NCBI RefSeq assembly: GCF_020080045.1
Contig: NZ_CP083451.1
Coordinates: 1,922,001 to 1,986,000 of the forward strand
DNA length: 64,000 bases
Direction: 5' to 3'
DNA from: Comamonas odontotermitis
GTDB taxonomy: Bacteria > Pseudomonadota > Gammaproteobacteria > Burkholderiales > Burkholderiaceae_C
Shown here: positions 58,717 through 64,000 of the stretch, piece after piece
Layout: each line of letters opens with the position of its first letter
Numbering within the stretch: position 1 is the first letter of the stretch
Program-made: the position numbers and the translations under genes
The notes under the pieces: model-generated
The model's database searches: none
Told to the model about the DNA's origin: nothing
What the model saw: only the letters and a program-made list of their open reading frames with translations

Positions 58717-60354
58717 TCACCGATCCCGGTCCTGCTGCGTATCGGCACTGCTGAGCCGCCAACCCTCACTGGTTGCTTCCAGTAGGTCGGTCAATTGGAG
58801 ATTGTTCAGGAAAACCTGGTCGTGCGATGCCACAATCATCGCGCCCTGGTAGCTAGACAACATGGTCTCCAGTGCCTGCAATGCAGGCAGGTCGAGGTGG
58901 TTGCTGGGTTCGTCCAGAAGCAGCAATTGTGGCGGTGTATCTGCATAGAGAATGCAGGCGAGTGCGGCCTTGATGCGTTCGCCACCGCTGAGGACGCCGC
59001 TGGGCACCGTTACCCGGTCGGCGCCCAGGCCCAGTTGCGCCAGCCGCATCCGCAACTCGCTTTCGCTCAGGCGGTGGCTCACCTGCTGCAACTGCTCCAG
59101 CACCGGGCGGTGCACATCCAGCGTACCCAGCCGCTGGTCGAGATACGCCAGGCTTTCTGTTACCGTGCAAACCCCAGCCTGGTGCTGGATCCGGCCTGCG
59201 AGTACCTGGAGCAGGGTGGACTTGCCGCAGCCATTGGGCCCTTGCAGGCCGATGCGCTGCTGCCCGGTTACCAGCAGATCGATGTGGCGGATGGCCGGGG
59301 CCACCAATGGCAGCGCTACGCCCTCCAGCGCAGCCACGTGGCGTTGGGAAACGCCGGTATGCGGGGGCGTTTGCAGGTGAATGTGCAGATCGCCATCAAC
59401 CTGGGCGGCGGCATCGCGCACGCGCTGCGCAAGCTTGCGTTGCATAGCTGTGTGTTGCCTGTTGAGCTTGCCGGTTGAGTGGTCGCTGCGCTCTTTCTGG
59501 CGGTCCAGCAGGATCTTGGCCTGGTTGGCCTGTTTGCCGCTTCGGGCTCCACGCTGCTGTCTCTTTTCCTGGCGCTCGCGTTGTTCGCGCATGGATTGCT
59601 CCGTACGCTTGCGCTCCAGCCTGGTGCGCTCGAGTTCTGCGTTTGCACTCTGCTGTTCCTGCGCCTTGGCCTGGGCATAGAACGGGTAGTTTCCGCCGTA
59701 GCTGCGCAAGCCCAGCGCAGACAGCTCGACAATCCGGTCCATGGATTCCAGCAACTGCCGGTCGTGGCTGATGACGAGCAGGCCGCGCGGCCAATGCGCC
59801 AGCCACGCGGCCAATGCCGTGCGGCTGCCTTGGTCCAGATGGTTGCTGGGCTCGTCCAGGATCAGAAAGTCCGCACCAGAGAGCTGGGCGCCCACCAATG
59901 CCGCACGCATTGCTTCTCCGCCGCTGAGCGCAAGGGCTGGCGTATCGGCTCGCAGGTGCGAGAGGCCTTGCAGCGCAAGCGCCTGGCGAAACTGCAGGGC
60001 CATGTCCCATTGGTCGCCCACCGCGTCGAAGTCCGCCTGCGCGGAGCTGCCCGCCTCGATGCGCTGCAAGGCATCCAGCACCTTCCGCGCACCGGCAAGG
60101 TCGGCCACCGTGGTGGCCGCGTCCGGGCGAACCTGCTGTTCCAGGTAGTAGACACTACCCGATCGCACGCAGCGGCCGCTGGAGGGCTGCAACTGGCCTG
60201 CAAGCACGCGCGCCAGAATGGTTTTGCCGCAGCCATTGCGGCCAACGAGGCCGGTGTGCCGTGTGTCAAAGATGTCGGTCAGGTCGGAGAAAAGCGCTTG
60301 ACCGTTGGGGAGGACGTACGAAACGCCCTCCAGGGAGAGGTGAGAAATCGCCAT
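58717..60354 (-). CDS. ABC-F family ATP-binding protein
   Basis: The product is 545 residues from the ATG at 60354 (MAISHLSLEGVSYVLPNGQ). Two ABC modules are present. The first has Walker A GRNGCGKTI and signature ALSGGEAMRAAL with Walker B DFLILDEPSNHLD. The second has GPNGCGKST, VLSGGERIKAALA and LLLLDEPSNHLDL. A long charged linker lies between them (ELERTRLERKRTEQSMREQRERQEKRQQRG), and no membrane domain exists. ABC-F proteins act on the ribosome; some protect against antibiotics. The linker and the first Walker A (with Ile after GKT) resemble the Uup/YheS-like or unclassified subgroup rather than a known resistance protein. Confidence 0.92.
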   Translation of the reverse strand: MAISHLSLEGVSYVLPNGQALFSDLTDIFDTRHTGLVGRNGCGKTILARVLAGQLQPSSGRCVRSGSVYYLEQQVRPDAATTVADLAGARKVLDALQRIEAGSSAQADFDAVGDQWDMALQFRQALALQGLSHLRADTPALALSGGEAMRAALVGAQLSGADFLILDEPSNHLDQGSRTALAAWLAHWPRGLLVISHDRQLLESMDRIVELSALGLRSYGGNYPFYAQAKAQEQQSANAELERTRLERKRTEQSMREQRERQEKRQQRGARSGKQANQAKILLDRQKERSDHSTGKLNRQHTAMQRKLAQRVRDAAAQVDGDLHIHLQTPPHTGVSQRHVAALEGVALPLVAPAIRHIDLLVTGQQRIGLQGPNGCGKSTLLQVLAGRIQHQAGVCTVTESLAYLDQRLGTLDVHRPVLEQLQQVSHRLSESELRMRLAQLGLGADRVTVPSGVLSGGERIKAALACILYADTPPQLLLLDEPSNHLDLPALQALETMLSSYQGAMIVASHDQVFLNNLQLTDLLEATSEGWRLSSADTQQDRDR

Positions 60355-60559
60355 GCCAATTCCAGAGATGCAAAGAACTCCCCGCGCTGTGGGGGCAGTG
60401 GAGGTTTGCCGTTGTGTGAACGGCTGCATCAATGGCGCATGGGACGAATACCTCTGACGGTGTATGGTGAAGGCAGGATTATAGAAGTGACAGAAAGCCC
60501 GCAAGGCCGGGCTGCCTGTATTCCACGGGTGAGGGGATGCACAGACAAAGGAGAAAGCC

Positions 60560-60922
60560 ATGACTGCCAATCTCTACGGCGGAATCGATATTGCGATGAA
60601 AGTGCCGTCGCACCAGTACGAGGCGACGCTCGCGTTCTACCGCGACGTGGTGGGGCTTGCGCCGATCACCGAAAAAGCTCCGGCCATCGGCTTTGTGCTC
60701 GGCCCCAACCGGCTGTGGATCGATGAGGCCCCGCAGATGAGCCAGGCGGAAATCTGGCTGGAGCTGTTCACCGAGAGTTTTGAGGATGCGGCCGCGCATC
60801 TGGCACGGGCGGGGGTGACCCGCTGCGATGCAATCGAGCCGCTGCCGGAGGGGTTCAAGGGAGGCTGGATCACCAGCCCGGCCAACATCATCCATATGGT
60901 GCGCGAGCCTGGTACCTGGTGA
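60560..60922 (+). CDS. VOC (glyoxalase/bleomycin resistance) superfamily protein
   Basis: The product is 120 residues. AAAGGAGA precedes the ATG. The beta-alpha-beta-beta-beta modules are marked by IDIAMKVPSHQYEATLAFYRDVVGL and ARAGVTRCDAIEPLPEGFKGGWITSPANIIHMVRE. Some metal ligands of classical glyoxalases are not in their usual places, so the reaction is unknown. It is divergent from the ABC-F gene and convergent with katG across a strong terminator. Confidence 0.82.
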   Translation: MTANLYGGIDIAMKVPSHQYEATLAFYRDVVGLAPITEKAPAIGFVLGPNRLWIDEAPQMSQAEIWLELFTESFEDAAAHLARAGVTRCDAIEPLPEGFKGGWITSPANIIHMVREPGTW

Positions 60923-60950
60923 GCTGAACTACGGATGCGCGGCAAAATGA

Positions 60951-60974
60951 AAAAACGCCCGATCGGGCGTTTTT
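60951..60974. terminator. Bidirectional terminator, 24-bp perfect palindrome
   Basis: The 12-base arm AAAAACGCCCGA (60951-60962) is followed directly by its exact reverse complement (60963-60974, ending GGGCGTTTTT). The A- and T-rich flanks let it serve both the VOC gene and the convergent katG. Confidence 0.92.
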
Positions 60975-61016
60975 GAAGGCTGGCCGAAACGCAAGGCTTC
61001 GGCCGGGGCAGCGGAA

Positions 61017-63221
<2,205 letters not shown>

Positions 63222-63433
63222 TCAAACTTGCAGGACGCTGACGGCCTTGCGGCGACAGCAACGTGGCAATGGCGGGCAGGTGTTGAGTGCCATTGGTTGC
63301 TGTTGATTATGCGATTGCAGCTGCTTTTGGTGTGCGCTTTGCTGATTGAATATACCCAAGTGCACCATTAAGAAAATCAAGCGGTTGGGTTGTGCAAATA
63401 GGCGCCATGGATTCGCTTAGAGCCCAATGGAAA

Positions 63434-63450
63434 CGGCCGCATTGCGGCCG
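63434..63450 (-). terminator. Possible terminator of the arginase gene
   Basis: CGGCCGC (63434-63440) and GCGGCCG (63444-63450) form a 7-bp GC stem with a 3-base loop, 31 bases beyond the arginase stop. On the minus strand only TTTCC follows, so it is a weak candidate. Confidence 0.5.
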
Positions 63451-63480
63451 ATCAAAAGTGTTTGTGGAAAGACTGGGAAC

Positions 63481-64000
63481 CTATCTGCGCACGTCCTTGA
63501 CGAGGGTGCTCTTGCCAAAGAGGCTCTGTACCAGATCGACCACCAGCTCGGCGGTCTGGTTGCGCAGGTCGAGCGCTGGATTGAGTTCGACGATATCGAT
63601 CGAGCCCAGCAGGCCGGTGTCGGCAATCATCTCCATGCACAGCTGTGCTTCGCGGTAGTTGGGGCCGCCGCGTACCGTGGTGCCGGTGCCAGGGGCGATC
63701 TCGGGGTCGAGAAAATCGACGTCGAAGCTCAGGTGCAGATGGGTGGTGGCCGGGTCGGCATTGCGCAGCGGCGCAAGCGCCCGCAGCATGGTCTCGCGCA
63801 TGCCCAGCTCGTCGATGGCGCGCATGTCGAACACGTCGATGTTGTGGGTCTTGATGAGGTGCTTTTCCTGGTCGTCCACACTGCGCAGGCCGATCTGGCA
63901 GAGCGATTGCTCTCCCAGGGCGGGTGCGAAACCCGCCAGGTGGGTGAGCTCGCGCGGGCCCAGGCCGCTCAGACAGGCGACGGGGATGCCGTGGATGTTG
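63481..64000 (-). CDS. rocF: Arginase (partial, cut by the window end)
   Basis: The C-terminal 172 codons of an arginase are present; the gene continues past the window edge with no stop in frame. Readable text includes NIHGIPVACLSGLG, GLRSVDDQEKHLIKTHNIDVFDMRAIDELG, and the manganese site HLSFDVDFLDPEIAPGTGTTVRGGPNYREA (Asp-x-Asp and a following histidine-less loop typical of arginases), then DIVELNPALD. The enzyme hydrolyses arginine to ornithine and urea. The first part and any operon partner lie outside. Confidence 0.93.
   Translation of the reverse strand, partial: NIHGIPVACLSGLGPRELTHLAGFAPALGEQSLCQIGLRSVDDQEKHLIKTHNIDVFDMRAIDELGMRETMLRALAPLRNADPATTHLHLSFDVDFLDPEIAPGTGTTVRGGPNYREAQLCMEMIADTGLLGSIDIVELNPALDLRNQTAELVVDLVQSLFGKSTLVKDVRR

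Noticed and set aside
60560-60922. The VOC protein as methylmalonyl-CoA epimerase, completing the propionate pathway
   Set aside because: It is 43 kb from the pathway genes and its sequence lacks the epimerase pattern of metal ligands, so a generic VOC call is safer.

Overview
The window is a 64 kb chromosomal piece of a high-GC betaproteobacterium. It is most likely a member of the Comamonadaceae, close to Comamonas, Delftia or Acidovorax. This rests on gene order (smc-zipA-ligA; PPIase-bolA-yciB), an Entner-Doudoroff/TRAP gluconate locus, variant IPTL-CTERM-like surface proteins, and short dispersed repeats of a kind I associate with this family. The genus is an inference; no rRNA or tRNA gene was recognised.

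Layout. 0-2.6 kb: an intact mgtC-like gene, a small membrane protein, and a second broken mgtC copy split by a complete 1,002-bp IS481-family element with 6-bp target duplications. 2.7-4.8 kb: a LysR regulator diverging from an SDR oxidoreductase and a GlcG/HbpS-like gene. 5.0-6.7 kb: an HI0933-type flavoprotein and a YjaB-like acetyltransferase. 6.9-17.7 kb: the propionyl-CoA/methylmalonyl-CoA block, with a GntR/FCD regulator, methylmalonyl-CoA mutase, meaB, pccB and pccA. It is interrupted by a vapBC-GNAT cassette and by two unknown secreted proteins. 17.9-20.1 kb: a YdcF-like protein and a single-gene HipA-like kinase of the YjjJ type.

20.2-27.7 kb: a LacI regulator divergent from gntK, a TRAP transporter (dctQ, dctM, dctP), edd and eda. 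This forms a complete gluconate uptake and Entner-Doudoroff pathway with twin palindromic operators. 28-34 kb: a membrane diguanylate cyclase and two divergently transcribed, serially repeated Ig-like surface proteins with C-terminal sorting tails. They are separated by an AT-rich 670-bp region, and a 200-bp MITE-like element follows. 34.1-38.7 kb: housekeeping and redox genes on the minus strand (gloA, parvulin, bolA, yciB, msrB overlapping selO). 38.9-46.0 kb: smc, zipA and ligA. 46-52.4 kb: small secreted proteins, a NUDIX hydrolase, a FAH-family/maleylacetoacetate isomerase pair, a YfiH-type protein and a hipBA toxin-antitoxin operon with a 28-bp operator.

52.5-58.0 kb: an AhpD-like protein and an EfeUOB-type ferrous iron uptake operon. 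Here the permease EfeU is fused to an EfeO-like cupredoxin plus a degenerate M75 domain, and a separate intact M75 protein follows efeB. 58.1-64 kb: a DUF6882-like protein, an ABC-F ATPase, a VOC protein, katG, and an arginase gene cut by the window end.

The most unusual items are the EfeU-cupredoxin-degenerate-M75 fusion, the IS481-type element whose transposase stop codon lies in the duplicated target, the miniature ORF that mimics the PccA N-terminus, the MITE-like element, and dispersed palindromic repeats that appear to sit in frame inside coding genes.
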